A stretch of 11,708 bases of DNA from Candidatus Aenigmatarchaeota archaeon. GTDB lineage: Archaea > Aenigmatarchaeota > Aenigmatarchaeia > CG10238-14. A program made the position numbers and the translations under genes. The notes under the pieces were generated by a model. That model had not been told where the DNA came from and did not search any database. It worked only from the letters and a program-made list of their open reading frames with translations. The DNA lies in contig JAPLUX010000122.1 in assembly GCA_026397455.1 (NCBI GenBank), forward strand, positions 1 to 11,708, in the 5' to 3' direction. Below, in pieces: positions 5,208-11,708 of this stretch (positions are counted from its first letter, which is position 1; every line of letters begins with the position of its first letter).

Positions 5208-5372
5208 TCATTTTCTCCAAGGAAGCAACCTACCGAACCTACTCTTTTTTCCTTTCTTTAAATCATCTCTGCAACTTTTACAGAGTGGTGCTCTAAACCC
5301 TAGCCAGGTCACTCTAATCAGCCTGCCCACCTTTTTAATAGGCTTACCACACTTAGAACATTTCTTTTGCAT
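5208..5372 (-). CDS. 54-aa basic zinc-ribbon protein, unknown function
   Basis: It starts at ATG 5372 and ends at TGA 5208-5210. Two CxxC knuckles (C5/C8 and C31/C34) separated by 22 residues predict one zinc ribbon. Between them is KKVGRLIRVTWLGFRAPL (13-30), a beta-rich stretch, and after them a Lys/Arg-rich tail; 19 of 54 residues are basic. This resembles small ribosome-associated or nucleic-acid-binding zinc ribbons of archaea, but I cannot assign a named family. A TATA-like box (TTAAATAT on the minus strand, 5401-5408) lies about 32 bases upstream, giving a short or absent leader. It is divergent from nop5 and heads a run of three micro-genes. Confidence 0.65.
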   Translation of the reverse strand: MQKKCSKCGKPIKKVGRLIRVTWLGFRAPLCKSCRDDLKKGKKSRFGRLLPWRK

Positions 5373-5400
5373 TGAATAATCTTTACACTTCTATTCAAAA

Positions 5401-5408
5401 ATATTTAA
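5401..5408 (-). promoter_or_regulatory. TATA-like box of the micro-gene cluster
   Basis: TTAAATAT on the minus strand, about 32 bases before ATG 5372, lies in the 82-base divergent gap shared with the nop5 promoter. Confidence 0.4.
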
Positions 5409-5424
5409 CATTCGATAAAAACCA

Positions 5425-5432
5425 TTTATAAA
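5425..5432 (+). promoter_or_regulatory. TATA box of the nop5-flpA operon
   Basis: TTTATAAA is an excellent archaeal TATA box, centred 26 bases before ATG 5455, the spacing expected for a leaderless transcript. No SD precedes the start. Confidence 0.6.
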
Positions 5433-5454
5433 CTTATGCGTTAAATGATTTTTG

Positions 5455-6507
5455 ATGAAAACTTACGTTGTTCAAGGTTTAATCGGAGTTTTTGCCTTTA
5501 ATGAAAAAGGTGAATTGGTAGACCAAATTTTCTTCCCAAAAGATGCTAAGAAAGTGGTCCAAAATGTAATTCAAGGTCTAACTGCCGAAGAAGAACAGAT
5601 AATAGATCTATTGAAGAAAAAAGGATACACAACTTTTATATCATCCAAAAGGAATGATGCATATCAGTTCGAAGAAAACAACCTTGGAGATAGAAAATAC
5701 AGACAAAATTTCAGAACGATTGCTAAACAAGGTAAATTCTCTGATTTAGAGTTAAACGAATTCTTAACAACAATCGGCATAGAATTAACCAAAATCAGGA
5801 TAAAAGTTGTAGTCAAGAAAGATAAGGTTATAATGCAGGCCGTGGATGCAATAGACGAAATAGATAAGTCACTCAATATCTTTGCCGAAAGGTTAAGGGA
5901 ATGGTATGGTTTACATTTTCCAGAGATGGGAAGACTAGTAGAAAAACATGAGAAATATTCTAAACTAGTTGCAGAACATGGATTAAGGGATAAAATAGAA
6001 GAAAAAGATTTAGCTGAACTGACAAAAACAAGCATGGGTATAGAACTTTCTGAAAAAGACGAAGAAATCCTCAAGGAGTATGCAACAAGAATAAACGAAC
6101 TCTACAAGTTGAGAGAACATGTAGAAAAATATATAGATCATGTTCTGAAAGAAGTGGCTCCGAACCTCAGAGAACTTGCGACTCCACTTATAGCAGCAAG
6201 ATTGATAGCAAGGTCTGGTGGTTTAGATAGATTGGCAAAAAAACCTTCATCCACAATTCAATTACTTGGGGCAGAGAAAGCATTATTCAGATTCTTACAT
6301 GGTAGAGGGCGTTCTCCAAAGTATGGCATGCTTTTTACACATGTCTATATTCAAAACGCGCCTGCAAACAAAAGAGGTAAAATTGCGAGAGTCTTATCAT
6401 CAAAGTTGAGTATAGCATCAAAAATGGATTATTTCGGAAAAGTTGACAAGTCACAAGAAATGAAAAAAGACTTAGAAGAGAGAATAAAAAGAATAATGGT
6501 TGAATAG
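5455..6507 (+). CDS. nop5: Nop5 (Nop56/58-type) core protein of the C/D-box sRNP
   Basis: 350 residues from ATG 5455; a TTG one codon upstream is ignored because the TATA spacing fits the ATG. Nop5 bridges L7Ae-bound guide RNA and fibrillarin in the complex that 2'-O-methylates rRNA and tRNA. Domains: an N-terminal fibrillarin-binding domain (about 1-115), a coiled coil for dimerisation (about 120-225), and the C-terminal NOP domain (about 230-330), with the signature GAEKALFRFL (272-281), SPKYGMLFTHVYIQNAP (287-303) and RGKIARVLSSKLSIASKMD (307-325). Most archaeal and eukaryotic homologues end with a Lys-rich tail; here the protein stops soon after the NOP domain at RIKRIMVE, so the tail is minimal. 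It is followed after one base by flpA, the usual operon pairing. Confidence 0.95.
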   Translation: MKTYVVQGLIGVFAFNEKGELVDQIFFPKDAKKVVQNVIQGLTAEEEQIIDLLKKKGYTTFISSKRNDAYQFEENNLGDRKYRQNFRTIAKQGKFSDLELNEFLTTIGIELTKIRIKVVVKKDKVIMQAVDAIDEIDKSLNIFAERLREWYGLHFPEMGRLVEKHEKYSKLVAEHGLRDKIEEKDLAELTKTSMGIELSEKDEEILKEYATRINELYKLREHVEKYIDHVLKEVAPNLRELATPLIAARLIARSGGLDRLAKKPSSTIQLLGAEKALFRFLHGRGRSPKYGMLFTHVYIQNAPANKRGKIARVLSSKLSIASKMDYFGKVDKSQEMKKDLEERIKRIMVE

Positions 6508-6508
6508 A

Positions 6509-7177
6509 ATGACAAAAATGAAATCACAACAAAAATTCGAAGGAACATTTTGGTTCAACAATAATCTATTTACTAAAAATTTAGTTCCAGGAGAGCAAGT
6601 TTACGGAGAAAGAACAATAAATGTAAAACAAGAAGAATTCAGAGAGTGGGATTGCCGTAGGAGCAAACCAGCCGCAGCAATGTACAAAAATTTGCATCAA
6701 TTCCCGATTTGGAAAGGAATGAAGATTCTTTATCTTGGTGTCGCTTCAGGAACCACATCTTCTCATTTCTCAGACATTATCGGCAAAGAAGGAATCATAT
6801 ACGGGATAGAGATTTCTGAACGGTCATTGAGAGATTTGTTGCCAGTAGCAGAAAATAGAAAAAACATCGTCCCAATTTTAGCAGATGCTAGAAAACCAGA
6901 GGAATACTCATGGATAGAGGAAGTAGACCTTGTTTATGCTGATGTGGCCATCAAGGACCAATCGGAGATACTAGTCAGGAATTCAAAGATGTTCTTGAAA
7001 CCAAACGGTGCCGCGATGATCGCAATAAAAGCAAGGAGTATTGATGTTACACAAAGACCACAAGAAGTTTACAAACAACAAAGGAAAATATTGGAAATTT
7101 TTTTCAATGTGATTGATTTTGTAACTCTAGATCCATATGAAAAGGATCATGGATATTTTGTGTTGAAAAGAAAATAA
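6509..7177 (+). CDS. flpA: Fibrillarin-like rRNA/tRNA 2'-O-methyltransferase
   Basis: 222 residues from ATG 6509, one base after the nop5 stop; a TTG at 6500 inside nop5 and an ATG at 6518 are less likely. A GGTTGA (6498-6503) serves as a modest SD. This SAM-dependent enzyme is the catalytic subunit of the C/D sRNP. An N-terminal beta domain (about 1-55, with TKNLVPGEQVYGER) precedes the Rossmann methyltransferase domain. SAM motif I is YLGVASGTTSSHFSDI (75-90), the ribose-binding acid is E101, followed by D126. D145 in YADVA, K174 in KARSID and H214 in DPYEKDH fit the fibrillarin catalytic Lys-Asp-Lys-His set. L7Ae, the third sRNP protein, is not in the window. Confidence 0.96.
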   Translation: MTKMKSQQKFEGTFWFNNNLFTKNLVPGEQVYGERTINVKQEEFREWDCRRSKPAAAMYKNLHQFPIWKGMKILYLGVASGTTSSHFSDIIGKEGIIYGIEISERSLRDLLPVAENRKNIVPILADARKPEEYSWIEEVDLVYADVAIKDQSEILVRNSKMFLKPNGAAMIAIKARSIDVTQRPQEVYKQQRKILEIFFNVIDFVTLDPYEKDHGYFVLKRK

Positions 7178-7260
7178 TCAAGACTTAAGACAACTTCGGT
7201 TCAAAACGTTTAATTATCCTATACAAATAGATTTTTGTTCTGGGGAAAGAAAATTAGATT

Positions 7261-9648
7261 ATGAATGAAAATTTTTTGTTATTAGCAATCATAATTGTTG
7301 TGATATTAATCATAGTGATTTTTTATACATCATTTACAACCAATAAAAGTTTCACAATATCAACATCTACTACAACCTCTACGAGTGTTATCTCAACATC
7401 TAATTCAATCGCTAACACTACGACAAGAACCACCACCACAACTGCGATATCCCCTTGTTCTGACGGTACTGAATTTGGTCGATGTTCAATAAATAAACCA
7501 AAATTTTGTGATAATGGTAATTTGATCGATAAATGTATGGAATGTGGATGTTCAAATGGATATGATTGTCAAACAAACGGGATATGCTCAATAACTCCTG
7601 AAATCAATCAAAAGGACATGTCAAAGTACACGGAAAAAACAACCTTTATTATATCTGATGAGAATTGGAGGGATGTATTATCTCTGGTTCCTGTTTCTAT
7701 TTGGACTAATGGGGACAATAGCATTTCAAAATACCCTTTGTTAATATACCATGAAGAAGATGCTCCATTTCTATCAATAGGTGGTCAAATTTCTTCTGAA
7801 ATTTATGAAGGTATTACCCCATCAATAGCTATTCAGAATGACGATTGGCAGAGTTTTAATTATGATGGAAATTTCATATCAAAGATTTTAGTTTACAGCG
7901 GTTATCCTAATGTTACCTATCATTTACAATTGCAAGATTCCAATGGAAATATCATTGCTAATAGCCAAGAAATAACTACTAATTATAATCTTCAGTTATG
8001 TTCTTTCAACTTCAATATACCTGTTACAAGTGGAGAAGAGTATAAACTTATATGGAAGATTAACAACGATAAAACAATTTGGGCAGTATACTCATCTAAT
8101 CAATATTCGTATGGTGAATACAGCAGAAATCCAAACACTGATATCATAACAGAAGTATATGATAAGTCTGGACTAAACAAAACTTTTGATGCTGACTCTA
8201 TAATCAACCTAATGCAACAATATCATCCAAATAGGGTAATTGTCATAGGAGATTCTCCAAAAGAATTGGACAATTTATTAACAATGCAACCAGCATTTGG
8301 TGCTGGTATAGACACAAATGAAATACAGAAAATTAGTGTAAACGATTACCTATCCTTTTGGGAGTCGATCAAAAATATTGTTTACGTTGAGGATAACTAT
8401 GAATTATCATTACTAGCTTCAACATATGCTTCTTTGATAGATGCTCCATTAATCGTTCAGGGAAGTAGTTTGAATAATCCAAGCATCTTCTTCGGAAAGA
8501 ATATAATATGTGTTGGTTCCGTCAATCCAACAGGAAACTCGTGTACTGAACAATACAATCTAGAGCAGTTACAGAGAAAATATTTGGAGCTAACAAATAC
8601 AGAGAAAATAATTTTAATAAATCCGAATGATTTGTATATAAATGTTACAGAACCTTTTCTACCTGGAAAAGCATCTTATAACATTTTTGAATTGTATAGC
8701 AAAATTTCTTTAGCTGCACCAATTTTAGCAAGTGCAAAGCATGAGGTGATATTTTCAATTCAAAACATAGACTATCAAGATGTCGATACTAGCTTTAAAT
8801 CAAAATTAAACAATTATTATAATCTAAGTTCGATAAATGATTTGACTGATATTTATCTTACGATTATGGCTTCTTCAAACGCAGTACCGAATAGAAAATA
8901 CGAACCTGCAGCACCCGATGTTGGTGCATGGAATAGCTACCGAGCTCTTGACCAAACGCAGTATGGAGATACTGATGGAGATTTTCTTCCAGATTTGTCG
9001 GTTGGTAGAATTATGGGTATTACGCTGGCAGATGTTTCTAGCTACTTAGCAAGAGATATTTTTTATGACAATCTGAGAAAAACAAATAATATGAAGTTTT
9101 TGGCCACCACTACTTTATGTAATCAAACTGAGTTGTGGTCTAATAATTTTACATATGCAGGTTATAACTCAATATCCAAGATTGGAGAAGAAAAAGACTT
9201 TATTTCATCTGATTGGGTGAACCAAGACTTAATATATTGGCAGGATCATGGAGGTTATGATTGGGCTGGAATCTCTTCTAAGGATATTCCTTTATTGAAT
9301 AATTCGATCATAATTAATGATGCATGTTTAACATGCTCACCAATAAATGTCAACGACTACTATAATGGTTTTTCATTTTGTAATAGAGCCTTAAGAAATG
9401 GAGCTTTAGCTCATCTAGGTGCTCTTGATTTCGGATCTACTAGCAACGCAATTTATATGGACACTATGAATGGAATCTATTATAACAATATGACTCTTGG
9501 AAAATCATTTACAAATGGTTATAATAATTTTTTAAAAAAATATCAAAGTAAAATTGGGTGGTGGATGACTACTTTATTAGGTGATCCTACAATAGAAATT
9601 AATCCTCCATATCTTTTGAAAAACCCGTTAGAATTTGGTTTTTGTTAA
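7261..9648 (+). CDS. Membrane-anchored surface protein with gingipain-like (C25) cysteine peptidase domain
   Basis: 795 residues. An uncleaved N-terminal anchor (about 5-23) precedes a Thr/Ser/Asn-rich stalk (24-64), likely glycosylated. Next is a compact module with eight cysteines (C66, C75, C83, C92, C95, C97, C103, C109) and a CSDGT start, probably four disulfides, so this part is outside the cell. Residues about 120-170 and 300-480 form an alpha/beta region (TTFIISDENWRDVLSLVP; NRVIVIGDSPKELDNLL), interrupted by a beta-sandwich-like insert (about 170-295). The C-terminal part fits clan CD/C25: FLPDLSVGRIMGITLADVSSYL (575-596), a His in WQDHGG (H663), a Cys in INDACLTC (C689, with C692 near), and LLGDPTIEI (772-780). 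H663/C689 match the expected dyad. The substrate is unknown; a non-proteolytic surface role cannot be excluded. Many N-x-S/T sequons. The start is ATG 7261, with a TATA-like stretch near 7220. Confidence 0.72.
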   Translation: MNENFLLLAIIIVVILIIVIFYTSFTTNKSFTISTSTTTSTSVISTSNSIANTTTRTTTTTAISPCSDGTEFGRCSINKPKFCDNGNLIDKCMECGCSNGYDCQTNGICSITPEINQKDMSKYTEKTTFIISDENWRDVLSLVPVSIWTNGDNSISKYPLLIYHEEDAPFLSIGGQISSEIYEGITPSIAIQNDDWQSFNYDGNFISKILVYSGYPNVTYHLQLQDSNGNIIANSQEITTNYNLQLCSFNFNIPVTSGEEYKLIWKINNDKTIWAVYSSNQYSYGEYSRNPNTDIITEVYDKSGLNKTFDADSIINLMQQYHPNRVIVIGDSPKELDNLLTMQPAFGAGIDTNEIQKISVNDYLSFWESIKNIVYVEDNYELSLLASTYASLIDAPLIVQGSSLNNPSIFFGKNIICVGSVNPTGNSCTEQYNLEQLQRKYLELTNTEKIILINPNDLYINVTEPFLPGKASYNIFELYSKISLAAPILASAKHEVIFSIQNIDYQDVDTSFKSKLNNYYNLSSINDLTDIYLTIMASSNAVPNRKYEPAAPDVGAWNSYRALDQTQYGDTDGDFLPDLSVGRIMGITLADVSSYLARDIFYDNLRKTNNMKFLATTTLCNQTELWSNNFTYAGYNSISKIGEEKDFISSDWVNQDLIYWQDHGGYDWAGISSKDIPLLNNSIIINDACLTCSPINVNDYYNGFSFCNRALRNGALAHLGALDFGSTSNAIYMDTMNGIYYNNMTLGKSFTNGYNNFLKKYQSKIGWWMTTLLGDPTIEINPPYLLKNPLEFGFC

Positions 9649-9810
9649 ATAATCTTATTTTCTGCTTTCTATTCTTCTAGTTCTGACCAATTAAGCACCT
9701 TTTTCAAGTATCTTTTCTTTATCTCACTATCTCTGTCCAAGCTCCACTTGCTCTATCTTCCATAATTAATATGCCCCCTAGGTTCGATTGAATCTAGTTG
9801 TTTCCTATAG
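9649..9810. other. Non-coding stretch with a possible decayed gene remnant on the minus strand
   Basis: No intact gene. On the minus strand a frame is open for 28 codons (9669-9752), reading SKWSLDRDSEIKKRYLKKVL and ending in NWSELEE before a stop. It looks protein-like, with alternating charged and hydrophobic residues, but has no start codon and a stop immediately before it. It may be the tail of a lost gene. Nothing else is recognisable. Confidence 0.3.
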
Positions 9811-10188
9811 AAAATTTCATTCTATTACTTAAACCCAAATGATTATTTTGCATCGGGTCTTTTACGTCCTATAAACAACGATAGTGAATTTATTAGTGGT
9901 TATGCAAAAACACACGCTGCTGAGGATTTCGCAGAGTCTTTCTCGGCATATGTACTAACAGGTCGAATTTTTAGAGAAAGAGCAAAATCAAACCAATATT
10001 TGCAACAGAAATATGACTTCCTAAAAAATCATATATTTCATGGAAAAGAGTATGATACTGGAAGTATCAAAAGTTTCAATTTATGGCATTCAAGTCATGT
10101 TGGAATTCCTTTTTCTCCCATAATATATCATTTAGAAGATCCAGATTTTATCTGGGATTATAAATATCCGTCAGTAGCAACCAACTGA
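9811..10188 (+). pseudogene. C-terminal fragment of a zinc metallopeptidase-like protein
   Basis: The frame is open for 125 codons after a TAG at 9808-9810, with no suitable ATG before the conserved part. The translation contains FISGYAKTHAAEDFAESFSA, a pattern found around the third zinc ligand of secreted-type gluzincins such as anthrax-lethal-factor-like peptidases, with the second Glu-containing helix followed by KYDFLKNHIF and KEYDTGSIKS. The HExxH helix that should lie upstream is missing, and the preceding 160 bases do not supply it in any frame. The conserved block and natural-looking C-terminus (WDYKYPSVATN, stop at 10186-10188) indicate a 5'-truncated gene rather than a chance ORF. 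Translation from TTG 10000 would miss the conserved core. Confidence 0.5.
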
Positions 10189-10209
10189 CTTTTTATTATA
10201 AAGGAAGCC

Positions 10210-10323
10210 TCAAACGGGTTTAATCCAACCCAAAACATGATTTCTTTTTATAAGGTTTACCCTCCACTTTAGAAGATCCCTATCCTCTATTAGTGTTATC
10301 TCTGCCCTTTCCAATTCCCTCAT
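10210..10323 (-). CDS. 37-aa ORF with a near-perfect Shine-Dalgarno site, unknown function
   Basis: ATG 10323 follows GAGGTGAT (10327-10334) by three bases, an almost full complement of the archaeal 16S 3' end. The peptide begins MRELERAEITLIEDRD, contains LLKWRVNLIKRNHVLGWIKP and ends in Val at TGA 10210-10212; acidic in its first half, basic in its second. It starts 15 bases after the stop of the 64-aa zinc-ribbon gene, so they are probably co-transcribed. It may be a genuine micro-protein or the start of a gene cut short; no continuation is seen in other frames. Confidence 0.45.
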   Translation of the reverse strand: MRELERAEITLIEDRDLLKWRVNLIKRNHVLGWIKPV

Positions 10324-10326
10324 TCT

Positions 10327-10334
10327 ATCACCTC
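10327..10334 (-). promoter_or_regulatory. Shine-Dalgarno site GAGGTGAT before the 37-aa ORF
   Basis: The minus strand reads GAGGTGAT three bases before ATG 10323, with the GAGG core seven bases away. It is the best SD match in this sparsely coding region. Confidence 0.65.
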
Positions 10335-10338
10335 AAAT

Positions 10339-10533
10339 TCAATGGTTGATTGCGTAGTAATTCGTAAATTCCCACAATTTTTTTACATCTTTATTCGGTT
10401 CTATGATGGGAATACTCTCTTGACAAGTCTTACAAAACATTCTCCATTCACCAAACCCGTCTAAGAATCTTATTATTTTTGGTGAATGACATTTCGTACA
10501 AGGCATATTTTTCACTAAATTAAAGATAGTCAT
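10339..10533 (-). CDS. 64-aa zinc-ribbon protein, unknown function
   Basis: Two CxxC pairs (C12/C15 and C34/C37) 18 residues apart, framing HSPKIIRFLDGFGEWRMF, predict a compact zinc ribbon. The C-terminal half (IPIIEPNKDVKKLWEFTNYY) is probably a helical extension. No family is recognised; such small zinc ribbons are common in archaea and often bind nucleic acid. The start is ATG 10533; ATG 10506 (residue 10, just before PCTKC) is also possible. There is no clear SD. It precedes the 37-aa ORF by 15 bases and lies downstream of the DHH gene on the same strand, separated by a T-rich tract that may end the DHH transcript. Confidence 0.55.
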   Translation of the reverse strand: MTIFNLVKNMPCTKCHSPKIIRFLDGFGEWRMFCKTCQESIPIIEPNKDVKKLWEFTNYYAINH

Positions 10534-10568
10534 TGAATAACTAGTCAGTTTTGGAAGTAGAGTTGTGA

Positions 10569-10585
10569 TGAAAATAAAAAATAAG
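10569..10585 (-). terminator. Oligo-T tract after the DHH phosphoesterase gene
   Basis: On the minus strand a run CTTATTTTTTATTTTC begins 13 bases after the TAA stop of the DHH gene. T-rich tracts of this kind act as archaeal terminators. It could double as part of the promoter of the 64-aa gene. Confidence 0.4.
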
Positions 10586-10596
10586 CCGTTAAATAC

Positions 10597-11708
10597 TTAC
10601 ATTTTTCTAATTGAGGAAAGAAATTCTCTTTCAAACTCAATAATATCATCTGCATCCAGAATAACACCGATAGCAGATTTATGACCACCACCTTTAATAT
10701 TCGGGTGTTTTTCTTTGATTTTTTCTATTATTTCAACTAAATCTTCTTTTCGTTCTTCTTGTTCTAACCTGATGCTTATCTTTGCTTTGTCCCTTCCATA
10801 TCCCTTGTTTATCACGTATGCTATCCAGTCCGGGTATCTTTGTCTTATTTTGTCTGCTATGAATGAAGTCATTCCTCTTATCTTCATCCTTTCTTGTTCA
10901 TAGATGATGACTTTTTCTCTCTTCAAAAACAAACCTCTTTTTTCCACGTTCCTCAAACAATTCTGAGTTTCATACGTCAACTTTTCATAGAACCTTCTCA
11001 ACGCAGATGAATGCTGAGTTAAACCATTAACCAATTTGTCAGGCCTATCTTTACATTCGACCAGAGCGAGTACAGCTGTTTTAGCCCCTTCACTTCCTCT
11101 TACCATCCTTCCAGACCTGACCATGTCCCACAGTTCACCGAAGAAAGATTTCTCTACATTTTCTTGAGTAATTTTTTCAACCTTTAACAACTCCGGTGTC
11201 TCTTCATTTATTTTTTCGAAAACATCTGCACACAAATCCACACGATGATCCTCAGTTATTCCTGTTCCGGCAATCCAAGCAACTTTTTCTGATGGGAAGA
11301 ATCTTTCCAAAATTTTATAAGTCATGTAAGAAACAGGAGGAACTTTTTTATCGTCCTTCTCAAAGGACCGAGGGTTGAAAAAAGGCATGTCTGCACTCTC
11401 TTCGATGTTCGTGAAAATATGATGGTCTAAGATGAAACCTTTGAAAATGTTCAGATCTTTTGGGTTTATCGTGACATCAAAAACAAAAACAAAATCAGGG
11501 TTTGACATCTTCAACCTGTTTATCAATATTCTGTTAACGTTCTCCAACCCCACTATAGGAAAAAGCATGGGATAATCCCCTATCATGTCATGGATTAAGA
11601 TTGAGAACAAAGCAGCAGAACAACAACCATCAGTGTCATCATGATGGACTAAACATATTTTATCATTTGGTTTAATTTTTTTTATTATCTCTTCTATTTG
11701 TAAAAATA
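10597..11708 (-). CDS. DHH/DHHA1 family phosphoesterase (RecJ-like), N-terminus outside window
   Basis: The frame runs off the window, with 369 residues visible and no start codon; a TTG at 11610 lies after the first motif and is not the start. Metal-binding motifs of the DHH superfamily appear in order: HHDDTDG (visible residues 21-27), FDVTINP (76-82), the DHH triad (94-96), and GTGITEDH (147-154). The C-terminal DHHA1 domain ends with GGGH (339-342) then KSAIGV. Such enzymes use two Mn2+ ions to hydrolyse phosphodiester bonds; archaeal relatives include RecJ-like 5' or 3' exonucleases (GAN and others) and oligonucleotide or cyclic-dinucleotide phosphodiesterases. The sequence does not decide between these. 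The spacing and the full motif set argue that it is active. It is probably only a few codons short of complete. Confidence 0.88.
   Translation of the reverse strand, partial: FLQIEEIIKKIKPNDKICLVHHDDTDGCCSAALFSILIHDMIGDYPMLFPIVGLENVNRILINRLKMSNPDFVFVFDVTINPKDLNIFKGFILDHHIFTNIEESADMPFFNPRSFEKDDKKVPPVSYMTYKILERFFPSEKVAWIAGTGITEDHRVDLCADVFEKINEETPELLKVEKITQENVEKSFFGELWDMVRSGRMVRGSEGAKTAVLALVECKDRPDKLVNGLTQHSSALRRFYEKLTYETQNCLRNVEKRGLFLKREKVIIYEQERMKIRGMTSFIADKIRQRYPDWIAYVINKGYGRDKAKISIRLEQEERKEDLVEIIEKIKEKHPNIKGGGHKSAIGVILDADDIIEFEREFLSSIRKM

Noticed and set aside
5113..5379. 88-aa plus-strand ORF opposite the micro-genes
   Set aside because: Hydrophobic antisense frame without SD or TATA; the minus-strand zinc-ribbon and SD-led 38-aa ORFs explain this stretch better.
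5452..5454. TTG codon as start of nop5
   Set aside because: The adjacent ATG at 5455 is at the right distance from the TATA box; the TTG would add only one residue.
10565..10600. C/D-box guide RNA starting at GTGATGA (10565-10571)
   Set aside because: No CTGA D box or internal C'/D' pair follows at suitable spacing, and the sequence runs into the DHH gene.
1..11708. CRISPR array, insertion sequence or phage genes
   Set aside because: No spaced direct repeats, transposase motifs or terminal repeats of mobile elements were seen on reading both strands by eye.

Overview
The window looks like part of an archaeal chromosome, most likely from an AT-rich, small-genome lineage such as the DPANN archaea; the phylum is an inference. 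Archaeal signatures are a Hel308-type helicase C-terminus, an archaeal Nop5/fibrillarin gene pair for C/D-box sRNA-guided methylation, an archaeal-type tRNA m1A methyltransferase (TrmI), a DHH/DHHA1 phosphoesterase, and a tRNA with a short insertion at position 37/38, the classic archaeal intron site. First genes of transcription units mostly have a TATA-like box about 25-30 bases before the start codon, while several others have strong Shine-Dalgarno sites (GGAGG, GGTGAT).

Layout. At 1-543 is the 3' end of a Hel308 helicase gene (+), whose last 10 bases overlap a tRNA-Pro(CGG) gene (534-619) with a 12-nt intron. At 719-2047 are two convergent multispanning membrane proteins of unknown function whose stop codons overlap. 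From 4296 down to 2087 (-) runs a tight cluster lemA, htpX, trmI. Divergent from it, at 4391, is a short MscL-type mechanosensitive channel. At 4744-5372 is a neglected zone: a candidate small structured RNA with its own TATA-like box on the + strand, and three very small minus-strand genes (a 66-aa membrane protein, a 38-aa very basic peptide with a strong SD, and a 54-aa basic zinc-ribbon protein). At 5455-7177 lies the nop5-flpA operon. At 7261-9648 is a large membrane-anchored surface protein with a Thr/Ser stalk, an eight-cysteine module and a gingipain-like (C25, clan CD) cysteine peptidase domain. The next ~950 bases (9649-10596) are degraded or sparsely coding: a broken C-terminal piece of a secreted-type zinc metallopeptidase, a possible second remnant on the other strand, and two small minus-strand genes (64-aa zinc ribbon, then a 37-aa ORF with a near-perfect SD). 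From 10597 to the window end (-) is a DHH/DHHA1 phosphoesterase lacking only its N-terminus.

How it fits together. Nop5 and fibrillarin are two of the three proteins of the C/D sRNP; TrmI and the tRNA gene add to an RNA-modification and translation theme. LemA, HtpX and MscL suggest an envelope-stress neighbourhood. Hel308 and the DHH enzyme are DNA repair/recombination functions at the two ends. I see no CRISPR array, insertion sequence or phage genes. The least explained items are the candidate structured RNA at 4772-4833 and the adjacent micro-genes, and the intron-bearing tRNA nested on a stop codon.
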